Shown: in pieces, positions 37,837 through 46,325 of the stretch
Layout: each line of letters opens with the position of its first letter
Position numbering within the stretch: position 1 is the stretch's first letter
Source of the DNA: Bacteroidota bacterium
Lineage (GTDB): Bacteria > Bacteroidota > Bacteroidia > Bacteroidales > Lentimicrobiaceae
Assembly (NCBI GenBank): GCA_009773515.1
Contig: WSXX01000014.1
Coordinates: forward strand, 61,160 to 125,159
Length of the DNA: 64,000 nucleotides
Direction: 5' to 3'
Translations under genes and position numbers: made by a program
Notes under the pieces: generated by a model
The model's database searches: none
The model's input: only the letters and a program-made list of their open reading frames with translations
What the model was told of the DNA's origin: nothing

Positions 37837-38148
37837 TCAGACTTCAATTGATATTTTCACCTTTCCCCCAAACCCTTTTTCCACTATATCGAAAAGTGTG
37901 CTGAGCGTTATATTACTCCCATTATTCTCTACCCTGGAAATGTATTCTCGCTTTTTGTCAACGAGTTGCCCCAATTCTTCCTGTGTCATATTTTTGGATT
38001 CACGAACTTTCTTTAACAAAAGTCCTATTCTGAAAGATTCAGCTTCTCTTTCCAGATTATCGCGTCTTTCAGTTCCGGTTTCTCCATAAACACGGTCCTT
38101 TATTTCTGACCAGGATGATATTTCGTTATTGCCGTCTCTTGTTTTCAT
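37837..38148 (-). CDS. higA: HigA-like XRE antitoxin
   Basis: A 103-residue antitoxin of the HigA/XRE type. After an N-terminal linker (residues 1-45) it has a helix-turn-helix (about 53-93): KKVRESKNMTQEELGQLVDKK, then REYISRVENNGSNITLSTL. It would bind the toxin and repress the operon through the palindrome at 38497-38512. The toxin gene precedes it, the reverse of most TA modules but normal for HigBA; its start overlaps the toxin's end by 23 bases, giving coupled translation. Confidence 0.88.
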   Translation of the reverse strand: MKTRDGNNEISSWSEIKDRVYGETGTERRDNLEREAESFRIGLLLKKVRESKNMTQEELGQLVDKKREYISRVENNGSNITLSTLFDIVEKGFGGKVKISIEV

Positions 38149-38473
38149 AATACTCCTTCATTAGTTTATTTGCTTTTCGTATTTCTTGTCCGGGTGTTTT
38201 CTGGGTCTTTTTCTGAAATCCATTTAACAGGATTACCAACTTCCCTTCGTCGAAAAAACAAAAAACACGCCAAATGTCTGACCCTAATTGAATTCTTGCT
38301 TCGTAAAGTCCGCTTGTTCCGACGATGAGTTTGAGATAGTTTGTTGGAATTCTCTCTAAAGTCTCAATTGCTTCTAAAATTTTGAAGATTTTATTCTGAA
38401 CCTTTAAAGGTTGCTCCTTTAAGAAGTCTTCAAAATAGTTTTTGTATGCAATTATTTCGCGGATTTTTTCCAA
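38126..38473 (-). CDS. higB: HigB/RelE-family toxin (TTG start)
   Basis: A 115-residue ribosome-associated RNase-type toxin of the RelE/HigB (Gp49-like) family. Visible blocks are KLIVGTSGLYEARIQLGSDIWRVFCFFDEGKLVILLNGFQKKT, with the terminal KKTQKTP...KANKLMKEYY typical of the group. The frame can be extended to an ATG at 38533, but a good promoter (TTTG 38520, TACCTTTG 38492-38499) lies inside that extension, so translation cannot begin there. The TTG at 38473 fits both family length and the promoter. It probably cleaves mRNA in the ribosomal A site under stress. Confidence 0.85.
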   Translation of the reverse strand: MEKIREIIAYKNYFEDFLKEQPLKVQNKIFKILEAIETLERIPTNYLKLIVGTSGLYEARIQLGSDIWRVFCFFDEGKLVILLNGFQKKTQKTPGQEIRKANKLMKEYYENKRRQ

Positions 38474-38491
38474 AGGCCGTTCAATTGTACG

Positions 38492-38523
38492 CAAAGGTAA
38501 CTTTAAAGTTACAATTCTCCAAA
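38492..38523 (-). promoter_or_regulatory. Autoregulated higBA promoter with palindromic operator
   Basis: On the minus strand TTTG (38520-38523) and TACCTTTG (38492-38499) are 20 bases apart, close to the Bacteroidota promoter consensus. The perfect palindrome GTAACTTTAAAGTTAC (38497-38512) overlaps the -7 box and spacer, where HigA binding would block RNA polymerase. Confidence 0.72.
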
Positions 38524-38764
38524 TATTTTTCAATCCGGGTAGCGCAAATATTATGCACCGCAGCGTTTTGCAGATACCCGAAGGTAGCGTCTATTAGCCT
38601 TTAAAAAAACGTTTAAACATGCACAATATTAGCATGTCTCCCACTTGAATTCCCATATAGCCAGCAATGCTCGTTCAAGTTCATACAACAAATGTAATTG
38701 TTTTCAAAGATCTACCCATTCTCTTTTGCCTTCATTCCTTCATCTTTCTTTCCTTCCTTCCCCC

Positions 38765-39562
38765 TCATTTCGAAAGCCTCAATATTTTGAATGCTCCTTT
38801 TACAACGATAAAAAGGACAATGGCACCAATAATAAGGTCGGGATATTTTGAATTTGTCAGGTAAACCAGGATTCCGGCTGCTATTACTCCCAAATTTATT
38901 ATTATGTCATTGGATGTAAAAATCATACTTGCCTGCATGTGTGCTTCTTTGCTTTTGCTCTTTTGCAGTAAATACAGACAAACTCCGTTAGCGATAAGTG
39001 CAAGTATTGAGACAATTATCATTGTTTGAAACCCCGGCATTGTTTCAATCCCGATAAATCGTCGGATTACTTCAATAAAACCGATTAATGCAAGTACCAA
39101 CTGTAAATATCCCGCTGATCTGGCAATGTTCTTTTTTAGTGTAATTGTCCCGCCCACAGCGAAGAGTGCAAGACCATATACAATGCTATCTGCAAGCATA
39201 TCCAGACTGTCAGCTACAAGTCCCATTGAGTTTGCAATAAAACCTGCTGTAAGTTCAAGTAAAAAAAAGAAAAAGTTGATGGCCAGAACCAGCCAAAGCA
39301 ATTTTCTTTCCTGAGCAGTGTTTGCTTTTTCAACAATGTAATTTTCCGTCGATGCTGTGTCAACAAATGATGTTTCAAAGTTTAAACTGTCAAGCTGCTG
39401 AAAAATCTGCTCATAATTGTCGGTGTGATAAACGGTGAGTTTTCTGTTTGCAATATCAAAGTCCAGCGATTTGATATTTGACAAACCGGCAAGTTTCATC
39501 CGTATCATTTGCTCTTCGGATGGGCAGTCCATCTTTGAAACTTTAAACGTCGTTTTCTGCAT
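38765..39562 (-). CDS. HMA-CDF cation efflux transporter
   Basis: A 265-residue membrane protein. The first 65 residues form an HMA-like metal-binding domain with MDCPSEEQMI replacing the usual MxCxxC, so a single cysteine is available. Six membrane helices follow. The CDF metal site blocks are visible: ADSLDMLADSIVYG (helix 2) and HMQASMIFTSNDIIIN (helix 5). It would export Zn, Fe, Co or similar divalent metal from the cytoplasm. The usual C-terminal cytoplasmic CDF domain is absent, its regulatory role perhaps moved to the HMA front. It follows no other gene on its strand. Confidence 0.85.
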   Translation of the reverse strand: MQKTTFKVSKMDCPSEEQMIRMKLAGLSNIKSLDFDIANRKLTVYHTDNYEQIFQQLDSLNFETSFVDTASTENYIVEKANTAQERKLLWLVLAINFFFFLLELTAGFIANSMGLVADSLDMLADSIVYGLALFAVGGTITLKKNIARSAGYLQLVLALIGFIEVIRRFIGIETMPGFQTMIIVSILALIANGVCLYLLQKSKSKEAHMQASMIFTSNDIIINLGVIAAGILVYLTNSKYPDLIIGAIVLFIVVKGAFKILRLSK

Positions 39563-39770
39563 TATCAGTTGTTTTCAGTTGTATTGAGCTGTTAAACAGA
39601 CGAATGATCTGATAATTTTGTCATTTCGAACGGCTAAAATTACGAGATTCTTTGATATACCAATGTCAGATTTTTCCCCTGATTTGTCCTCTCCTGCACA
39701 TGCCGGACTCAAGCCAGGAAACACCCTGACCAGGTTTCAGATTGCAGAAAGCTGACTTCTTTTGGCGAAG

Positions 39771-41384
39771 TTACTTTCTTATAAGTTTTTTGGTTACATA
39801 ATATTTGTCATCAAAAATTATGGTGAAAAACAGGCTCTCACCAATATTCTCGCTCTTGACATTTATGCTGATTGTGTTTTCGCCTTTATTAAAGGATGTT
39901 GTATCTGACTTTATTAATAGTTGTCCCAATCCATTTGTTAAAAAATAACTTGCTTTAACTGTTTTTTCAGCATTGAATTTAACGAAAAACCCATTTTTAA
40001 AAGGATTAGGAAAAACCGATATGTTAAATGGGTTGTTTCCGTCTATTACAAACTCATTCAATGAGAGTGGGTTAAATGAAAGCCAGACCTCATAAATTGT
40101 GTTATCGGCAAACGTAAGGTTTGTTTGATTGTTGGCAAAAGGATTTAAAGCAGGGCTAAAAATTCCACCGTAAATATGCCCGATCATAAAACTGTCCTGA
40201 TTTACTTCATTTAATTTGAATACCTCATTAGAGTAATGAGGCAAATTCAGATTTGGAATAAACTCTGCACTTGCTCCTTTTAATGAAGGCATTTCAACAG
40301 GCATTTGATATTCGGTAAGATTGCCATTGGCATCACGGGTCAATCGACTGATTGTGCTAACAAAAGGGACTAAATCATCCTGAATTAAATTTCCGTTCTG
40401 GTAATAATACTGACTTATTCCACCAAAGAAAATGGAATGCATATTATTGTCAGCGCTATCATATAAACAAGCCACCGGACTATGATAATTACTCAGATAC
40501 TGATTAAATGATGTGTTGGGTGTGTATCCGACTTCTGTGATATCAACCGGATATAAAAAAGGTAAATCTGCATTAATCTGAAAAACACCTGACGAAATGG
40601 TAAAACCTTGCTCTCCATCAGGAAATATCTGTGGTAATAAATTATAATCTCTCCTTCTTAAATGAACAGGGTCTGTAATGGCGGTATAATCTGAAAAACT
40701 TAATTGCGCTCCCGAATTGTCAATTGAGAACTTTCTGATCTGATTGGTGTACTCCTGGGTATATGTAGGATTACCCATCGGATTGTACCTGCCGTCAAAT
40801 CGATGCCCTCCAACCAGATAAAATAAGCTGTTCAGTTTTTCCAAATGTCCTCCGGTTACTGCAAATATGTCATCCTGAATTTGTTTGAAATAAGGCGTAA
40901 TTGTTTGATTATTCTGAATTGCATTTATGAGTTCCGGTACATTTACGGAAGTTAAATATGGATAGGTAATATGGTCATCAGTGGTTTGTGAATACGCATA
41001 TCCTCCAATAATATAAAGCGTATCCTGCTCCTGATGAAAATTCATATTGGTAGATTGCAGTTGTTCTTTAAGGTTCGCAGGCAATGCATCAACTGAGGCT
41101 GACCAGAATTGTGCGTTTGCAACATCAATTACAAAAATGTCAGTGTTATTTTGAGATACCGGAAATGAATTAAAGGGCTGACGGGCATGAAGTCCATCTT
41201 TTCTACCTCCGATGATCAGCCATTTTCCCTCATATTGAGCAAAAGCATAAGAATGTAACCCGGGAAGATCAGGCACCGATACTGGCACAAGCGAAAGTTC
41301 ATAGTTAAAAGAACCCTGGCTAAAGGCTTTCAAACTTATTGTCAGAAGTATCAATAATGCTATTTTTAATGGCGTCTTTATCAT
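39771..41384 (-). CDS. Kelch-like secreted protein with T9SS sorting domain
   Basis: A 537-residue protein with a signal peptide (ending near LKAFSQ) and several Kelch-like beta-propeller blades marked by IIGGRKDGL, YIIGGYAYSQ and LVGGHRFDGRY-type GG motifs. The last 80 residues are a type A T9SS sorting domain (VFPNPFKNGFFVKF, then NGLGQLL and a final KKLIRK). It is exported and anchored or released by the type IX secretion system. Function unknown; a galactose-oxidase-like or structural role is possible. It is a single gene. Confidence 0.85.
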   Translation of the reverse strand: MIKTPLKIALLILLTISLKAFSQGSFNYELSLVPVSVPDLPGLHSYAFAQYEGKWLIIGGRKDGLHARQPFNSFPVSQNNTDIFVIDVANAQFWSASVDALPANLKEQLQSTNMNFHQEQDTLYIIGGYAYSQTTDDHITYPYLTSVNVPELINAIQNNQTITPYFKQIQDDIFAVTGGHLEKLNSLFYLVGGHRFDGRYNPMGNPTYTQEYTNQIRKFSIDNSGAQLSFSDYTAITDPVHLRRRDYNLLPQIFPDGEQGFTISSGVFQINADLPFLYPVDITEVGYTPNTSFNQYLSNYHSPVACLYDSADNNMHSIFFGGISQYYYQNGNLIQDDLVPFVSTISRLTRDANGNLTEYQMPVEMPSLKGASAEFIPNLNLPHYSNEVFKLNEVNQDSFMIGHIYGGIFSPALNPFANNQTNLTFADNTIYEVWLSFNPLSLNEFVIDGNNPFNISVFPNPFKNGFFVKFNAEKTVKASYFLTNGLGQLLIKSDTTSFNKGENTISINVKSENIGESLFFTIIFDDKYYVTKKLIRK

Positions 41385-41683
41385 TTTATGAAATTTTAAA
41401 TCTCAAAAAGAGTGATTCATTCTGTGACCAACTATGCTAATATTTGCTTTGCAGACTGGTGTAAACAAAAGTACAATAATCTCACTATCCTCTCATCAGC
41501 ATTAAAGTTTAATTGTGGAATGAGTGGAGCCTAGTTCTGAAAACAGCATTTCAGATACAGAAAACTGCTAAAGCATAGGGTATATTTTATTTTAGCTATT
41601 ATGATGTATCTTCTAAACAAAGCAATAACTATGGCGATACAGGCCGAATGCAGCCGTGATCCTTTTATGCACTTCTTTTTTAA

Positions 41684-42955
41684 CTAGCTTAATAATTTAT
41701 TTAATCCTTCCTTTTCAAATAGTAATCTCCCGACTTTAAGATCCGACCAACCTTCTTTTAACTCAAAAGTAAATTCAGGATTGCTGTTTTTTATTTCACA
41801 ATCAATGTAAAAAGTAGCTATATCCTTCTTTTTCACTTCATCAGTTTCTTTCAATTCCTGAAGGTGGGTTGAAATAAAGAACATTGAATTTTTGAATTTT
41901 GTCAGGCCTTTTATTGTCACAGCGCTGATTTCCAAAGCATCTTCATGGTTTGTTCCTCTGAATAATTCATCAAATACTGCAAAACAATATTTACCATTTG
42001 ATGCTTCAGTAATTACCTTTTTCAGGTTTATGATTTCAGTCATAAAATGGCTGTAACCGCTTAAAATATCGTCATTGAGATTGATTGATATTGAAATGGT
42101 ATCCGCAAAAGGTATAACTGCCTCTTTTGCAGGAACTGCCAACCCAATATTACCAAGATAAACACAAAGTCCAACAGCTTTGAGTAAGGTTGATTTTCCT
42201 GACATATTGGGCCCGGTAATTAAAATAACATTGTTAGTTGCGGAAATACAGTTTACCACAGGGTTCAGCAGCATGGGATGATAAAAGTCAGTCAGCTTAA
42301 ATTCATTTTGAGAAAATGTTGGAAACTCCCACCTGTGTTTTAAAATTCCCATACTGATTGAAAGGTAAGCTTCAAACAAAAAGAAGTTCTTCCAGAATTT
42401 TTCGAATTCTCCTTTGGATATAGCTTTTGCCAGCAAATTGGATAGCTCGATGATGTGTTTTACCTTAAAGTTCTGTTCCCTGATTAATAATTCATATCCC
42501 GACAGATTCAGCCCTGAAAGAAAATCATTCAGGCTGGCAATATCTTTTTTATATCTATTGGGAAAGGCACCTGAATCTAACCGTGAGAGATAAAAAACAT
42601 GTATTTTGTATAAAAACAATACTACCTGAATAAGACTGCTTGCTTTTTTGTGTCTGTTTTGTTCTGAAAATAAAAGCTGAAATTTCTGATGTCGTTTTGA
42701 ATGATCATTAAAATTCTGATGCTTCAGGAATAAATGCACCTCAGCCAATTCCCGCCGGGAATAAGAATAGTTTTTAAAAACATCTTTATTGGCAATAAAC
42801 TCTTTTAAAATGGATTGCCGTTCAAAAATATCTTCAACCGAATGAAGTGGTTGTTTTATAAGCTCTTGCAAAGCACTTCGTGAAAATTCATTCGGTGTGA
42901 AATCAATTAGAGGAAGCAATTCCTTTTCAATGTTTAAGTCTTGAATATTATACAT
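41684..42955 (-). CDS. Small MutS-related ATPase
   Basis: A 423-residue protein with the MutS domain V ATPase: Walker A GPNMSGKSTLLKAVGL near residue 250, DDILSGYSHFMTEI, and Walker B FAVFDELFRGTNHEDAL. The N-terminal part resembles a shortened clamp and connector, and there is no mismatch-recognition domain I. Proteins like it occur in Bacteroidota beside or instead of MutS paralogues and their task is unknown. It lies 32 bases after an unrelated lipoprotein gene and may share its transcript. It is not the cell's main MutS. Confidence 0.82.
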   Translation of the reverse strand: MYNIQDLNIEKELLPLIDFTPNEFSRSALQELIKQPLHSVEDIFERQSILKEFIANKDVFKNYSYSRRELAEVHLFLKHQNFNDHSKRHQKFQLLFSEQNRHKKASSLIQVVLFLYKIHVFYLSRLDSGAFPNRYKKDIASLNDFLSGLNLSGYELLIREQNFKVKHIIELSNLLAKAISKGEFEKFWKNFFLFEAYLSISMGILKHRWEFPTFSQNEFKLTDFYHPMLLNPVVNCISATNNVILITGPNMSGKSTLLKAVGLCVYLGNIGLAVPAKEAVIPFADTISISINLNDDILSGYSHFMTEIINLKKVITEASNGKYCFAVFDELFRGTNHEDALEISAVTIKGLTKFKNSMFFISTHLQELKETDEVKKKDIATFYIDCEIKNSNPEFTFELKEGWSDLKVGRLLFEKEGLNKLLS

Positions 42956-42987
42956 TTAGATGATTTGTTAAGGTCCTAATTGTTGAA

Positions 42988-43788
42988 TTATTCATAGATT
43001 ATCCGGGCATTAAAGTGTCCCCAGTTGCTGAAAACTTCGATTGGGTCATTATATTGATTATACTTATAGCTCATGTTGATTGAAAGCTCATCAATATATA
43101 AAAACGTAGGATTATTTGAACATAACATAATCTCGGAGGGTAATATATTTAACACAAACAAGTATCCATTCTTTTTAAACAGCCTGTTAAATGGATTTTT
43201 CTTACCATCAGTTCCAAAAAATCTGATTAATCTTACTTTCATAAATTGACTATTAATCGTAGAAACTGAAGATAAATTATCTTCATTATACTTATAATTA
43301 GTATGATAAGTAAAGCTTTCCGGAATGTATCCTTCATAAGTGAATTTATCCCTCAATTTACCTTCAGAATTGTAAGAATAGATTACTGAATCAATCACAT
43401 TGACCGTTCCTGCAGAAAGCCGATAGCTCTTTACTATTTTTCCATTTTCATAAACAAACTTTTCGATATATGAACTGGTGTTTCCTAACCAACCTTGAGA
43501 CTCAATGAATGTACTATCAATTTGCTGTGAGTCTGGCAGGTAGTAGAATTCAGTTTTTGTCTGTCTCAAAATAAAGTTACCCCCACTTCTTTCATAAGCC
43601 ATAATGGATTGAATAGTTGAATTGCTATTCAGATCAATTATCAAACTATCGGTTCCGAATGGGGCTATTGATGTACTGATTAAGGTTATTCTTTTATATT
43701 CATTTTCTAAGACTTCTTCTTTAGGTTTGCTGCAACTAAGTCCAAATAAAATGCAGAGTGTAGCGAGGGTCAATTGCTTCATTTTCAT
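42988..43788 (-). CDS. Lipoprotein, hypothetical
   Basis: A 266-residue lipoprotein (signal MKMKQLTLATLCILFGLSC) with alternating strand patterns and repeated YNS/YNED turn signals (SYNSEGKLRDKFTYEG, YKYNEDNLSSV), the type seen in DUF4595-like or YD-repeat-containing envelope proteins. The end reads NQYNDPIEVFSNWGHFNARIIYE. Function unknown. It precedes the MutS-related gene by 32 bases on the same strand. Confidence 0.62.
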   Translation of the reverse strand: MKMKQLTLATLCILFGLSCSKPKEEVLENEYKRITLISTSIAPFGTDSLIIDLNSNSTIQSIMAYERSGGNFILRQTKTEFYYLPDSQQIDSTFIESQGWLGNTSSYIEKFVYENGKIVKSYRLSAGTVNVIDSVIYSYNSEGKLRDKFTYEGYIPESFTYHTNYKYNEDNLSSVSTINSQFMKVRLIRFFGTDGKKNPFNRLFKKNGYLFVLNILPSEIMLCSNNPTFLYIDELSINMSYKYNQYNDPIEVFSNWGHFNARIIYE

Positions 43789-43928
43789 AGTTGTTGATTT
43801 TTATATGTTATAAAAAAGAATGATTTTATCGTCTAAATGCTTGCCATTTCAAAGATATCATTTCAATACCTTCAAGGGGTGGCAGGAATTCCTAAGCGCA
43901 AGTAAATATAACACTTATTCCTTTTTTC

Positions 43929-45587
43929 TTACTGCCGCATAATTTTTTTAATGACCACCTGATCTTTAAAAGAAATCCGCAATAAATAGAACCCACTGCC
44001 TTGCGCTTCGGGTTCCCAGATAAACTCAGTTATGCCGTTTGCTTGCCCGTTTTTGGAGGATTCCCAAAGTTTCCGGCCGGCAATATCAAAAACCTGTGCA
44101 TTTACTTCACCATCAGCAAAAGGTGTAAACTGAATGTGAAGGCGGTTACTGAATGGTACAGGAAATACCGATAGCTGCTCAGGTATGCGAAGCGTTTCGT
44201 TGCTGGTAATCTGATCTGTAAATTCTACCGTGTAATATCCGGCAGGTGCTGTACGTGGCAGGGTTTCCTCCCTTCCTGAGGAATCGGCTGCAGCAAAATA
44301 ATACTGAATGGTGCTTCCATCGGCCATAGCGGGCAACTGAGCATACAAGCTGTCGGGACCCGCAATGGGCTGTAGCGGCAAAATTCTCCATTGTATGTTT
44401 CCCTGCTCTCTCCAATACAGGTTCAGGCTTTCGGAAATAAGTCCGGTTTCGCTGCGATCGTCAATCTTTATAACCATATTTAACGGAAAATCCGCAGCGG
44501 CCAATCGCGGCTGTTTATGCCGCATCACCAGCATATGCGGATCAAAAATGCCCATGGTGCGGCAATGCAAAGCATCGTAATAGTACCATGAGCCGGTAAA
44601 ACCAATGACTTCATATCCAGGCATCAGGTCCCTGTAAGTTTGCAGGGCTTGTTCATCCTGAGGAATACCAAACAGCGGAACCAGCACTTTTTTGTTGATA
44701 ATCAGAGAATTGGTGTAAGCCGCCACTTCATCTCCGGTAGTAACCGGGCAAAAAATGCGGTAAATTTCATAAGGCCGGCCGTAGCAACTTGTCTGACTGG
44801 CCAGGAAATCAGTGAATTGGCGTACACATGCGTATTCAGGGTGGCTAACAGGCAAGTCTTTGACCAATATCCGCTCTTCATCAAGAAACTTCGCATAACA
44901 ATCGATATGCTGAATGCCGTGTACTTCAGGATTTTCTGTAATGAAATATTGCTGAATCCCCAGCAATTGAGCCGATTGTGTCCTGAAACAAACCTCGTTG
45001 CAGAAAGGCGCACTTTCATCAAACATCTGTCTCGTTGAAAAAGCCCTCCCCTGTCCATCAGTCATAATGTTACCTCCGGTAAGATACGCCGGAAAACTGA
45101 TCAGCGGTAAGCGAAATTCTTCAGCCAGTGCAATGTTAACGGCATCATCTTCTTCGTAACCCCTCATCTCGCGGAGCGGGGCAGAAACTGATTTTGAATT
45201 GCACCCCGGCACCCAGGGATACCCATCGAACATAGGATCGGCAATACCGGCATTTCCGTTTTCGTCGAACACATAATGTGGCCCCCAGTCGCGGGTCCAA
45301 TGCGAATAAGTGTTGGCCATTATAAAACGGCAATGGTTCATATTTACACCGTAAGAAGAAAATGTGTAAGTTGCCTGCGATTGCTGGTTGGCATTTTCGA
45401 CAAGTACAAAAACCGTATCGTTACGCGCCAGTTCAACCACCAGGTCCGCGGGGATGCCCAGCGGCCAGCGGATTAGTGTGCCATAAGCAGGTTCCCACTC
45501 GGCAACCATACGACGCTGCGAAAAACTTTGAAAACCGAAGAAAAGTATAAGGAATAATACTGAAAAAATTCGCATGGCGGAGATCAT
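43929..45587 (-). CDS. Secreted peptidylarginine deiminase-like protein (PPAD-like, T9SS)
   Basis: A 552-residue protein with a signal peptide (MRIFSVLFLILFFGFQSFSQ, possibly starting at the ATG at 45575) and a C-terminal T9SS type A sorting domain. The middle is the agmatine deiminase/PAD fold: HWTRDWGP with Asp100, HGIQHIDCYAKF with His227 and Asp229, YTNSL near residue 293, and the nucleophile Cys342 in DALHCRTMGIFDP. Length, layout and order match Porphyromonas gingivalis peptidylarginine deiminase. It would convert arginine in extracellular peptides to citrulline and release ammonia. Specificity-defining arginines cannot be judged by eye. Confidence 0.85.
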   Translation of the reverse strand: MISAMRIFSVLFLILFFGFQSFSQRRMVAEWEPAYGTLIRWPLGIPADLVVELARNDTVFVLVENANQQSQATYTFSSYGVNMNHCRFIMANTYSHWTRDWGPHYVFDENGNAGIADPMFDGYPWVPGCNSKSVSAPLREMRGYEEDDAVNIALAEEFRLPLISFPAYLTGGNIMTDGQGRAFSTRQMFDESAPFCNEVCFRTQSAQLLGIQQYFITENPEVHGIQHIDCYAKFLDEERILVKDLPVSHPEYACVRQFTDFLASQTSCYGRPYEIYRIFCPVTTGDEVAAYTNSLIINKKVLVPLFGIPQDEQALQTYRDLMPGYEVIGFTGSWYYYDALHCRTMGIFDPHMLVMRHKQPRLAAADFPLNMVIKIDDRSETGLISESLNLYWREQGNIQWRILPLQPIAGPDSLYAQLPAMADGSTIQYYFAAADSSGREETLPRTAPAGYYTVEFTDQITSNETLRIPEQLSVFPVPFSNRLHIQFTPFADGEVNAQVFDIAGRKLWESSKNGQANGITEFIWEPEAQGSGFYLLRISFKDQVVIKKIMRQ

Positions 45588-45689
45588 AGTTTAAGACGCT
45601 AAGGTTAGAATAGATTTTTTGTAACAGAGTTCATTGGGCAAATAAATGCCTTATGAATTTTTCCTGAAGCTACAGGCGATAAAATTATA

Positions 45690-45714
45690 AAAAAAGTGAC
45701 AGATTTTACCTGTC
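45690..45714 (-). terminator. Rho-independent terminator after the MORN protein gene
   Basis: GACAG and CTGTC form a stem of 5 bp (7-8 with one mismatch) around a 7-base loop. The minus-strand bases that follow are CACTTTTTTTAT. It lies about 32 bases after the MORN-protein stop. Confidence 0.65.
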
Positions 45715-45745
45715 TCTTTCAATTTAAACCAACCAACCAAAGTAA

Positions 45746-46207
45746 TTAATTATCGTAGTTTCGTTCCATCATGAGTGTTCCGTTTTCGTCCCACTGACGC
45801 CAGATACCTGATTTTGCACCGTTGGTGTAATTCATTTCATAAAGTTTTGCTCCTGAGGAATTCCAGATGTTCCATGGGCCGTCTTTGATGTCGGATTTGT
45901 AAGAAGCTTCGGCAATTTTCACACCTTCTTCGTTCCAGGTGATCCAGAGGCCGTTCTTTTTGCCTTCGTTGTATTCGCGGTATTCTTTTTTAATACCTGA
46001 AGGATAATAATATTGAACCGATCCGTGTTCGAGTCCGTTGCTGATATTCAGTTCAACCGATACAGCACCGTTTTCGTGATGTTCGGTATGCACACCGGTA
46101 TAAAGCATCCCCTTTTTGTAATAGCGTCCGTCTTTATATTCCAGATTCTGGGCAAAAGATGATACACCCAGCAGCAAAATTGTCGTAAGTAAAAGAAGTC
46201 TTTTCAT
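45746..46207 (-). CDS. YwqK-type MORN-repeat protein
   Basis: A 153-residue secreted protein with a signal peptide (MKRLLLLTTILLLGVSSFAQ) and four MORN-2/YwqK repeats (YYKKGMLYTGVHTEHHENG, YYPSGIKKEYREYNEGKKNG, WITWNEEGVKIAEASYKSD, WNSSGAKLYEMNYTNGAKSG), then WRQWDENGTLMMERNYD. This repeat forms flat beta-sheet surfaces. The antitoxin label on related proteins is based on a few cases. It has a private terminator and sits between the T9SS deiminase and the TonB receptor, but no functional tie to either is visible. Confidence 0.8.
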   Translation of the reverse strand: MKRLLLLTTILLLGVSSFAQNLEYKDGRYYKKGMLYTGVHTEHHENGAVSVELNISNGLEHGSVQYYYPSGIKKEYREYNEGKKNGLWITWNEEGVKIAEASYKSDIKDGPWNIWNSSGAKLYEMNYTNGAKSGIWRQWDENGTLMMERNYDN

Positions 46208-46325
46208 TTTCAGAGATTAATTGATTGGGCATTCGCATTAAAAGTGATTAAAGATAAGCAAAACCAAAGAATAGTGCAAAATTTTATGAAGATATTCATC
46301 AGAATAATGCACAAATACATTCAGA

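Noticed and set aside
38474..38533. ATG at 38533 as the higB start
   Set aside because: The promoter at 38492-38523 lies inside the extra coding part, so the start would not be in the transcript.
45746..46207. MORN protein as the antitoxin of a toxin-antitoxin pair
   Set aside because: No toxin gene is next to it and the label rests on weak family naming; the protein has a signal peptide.
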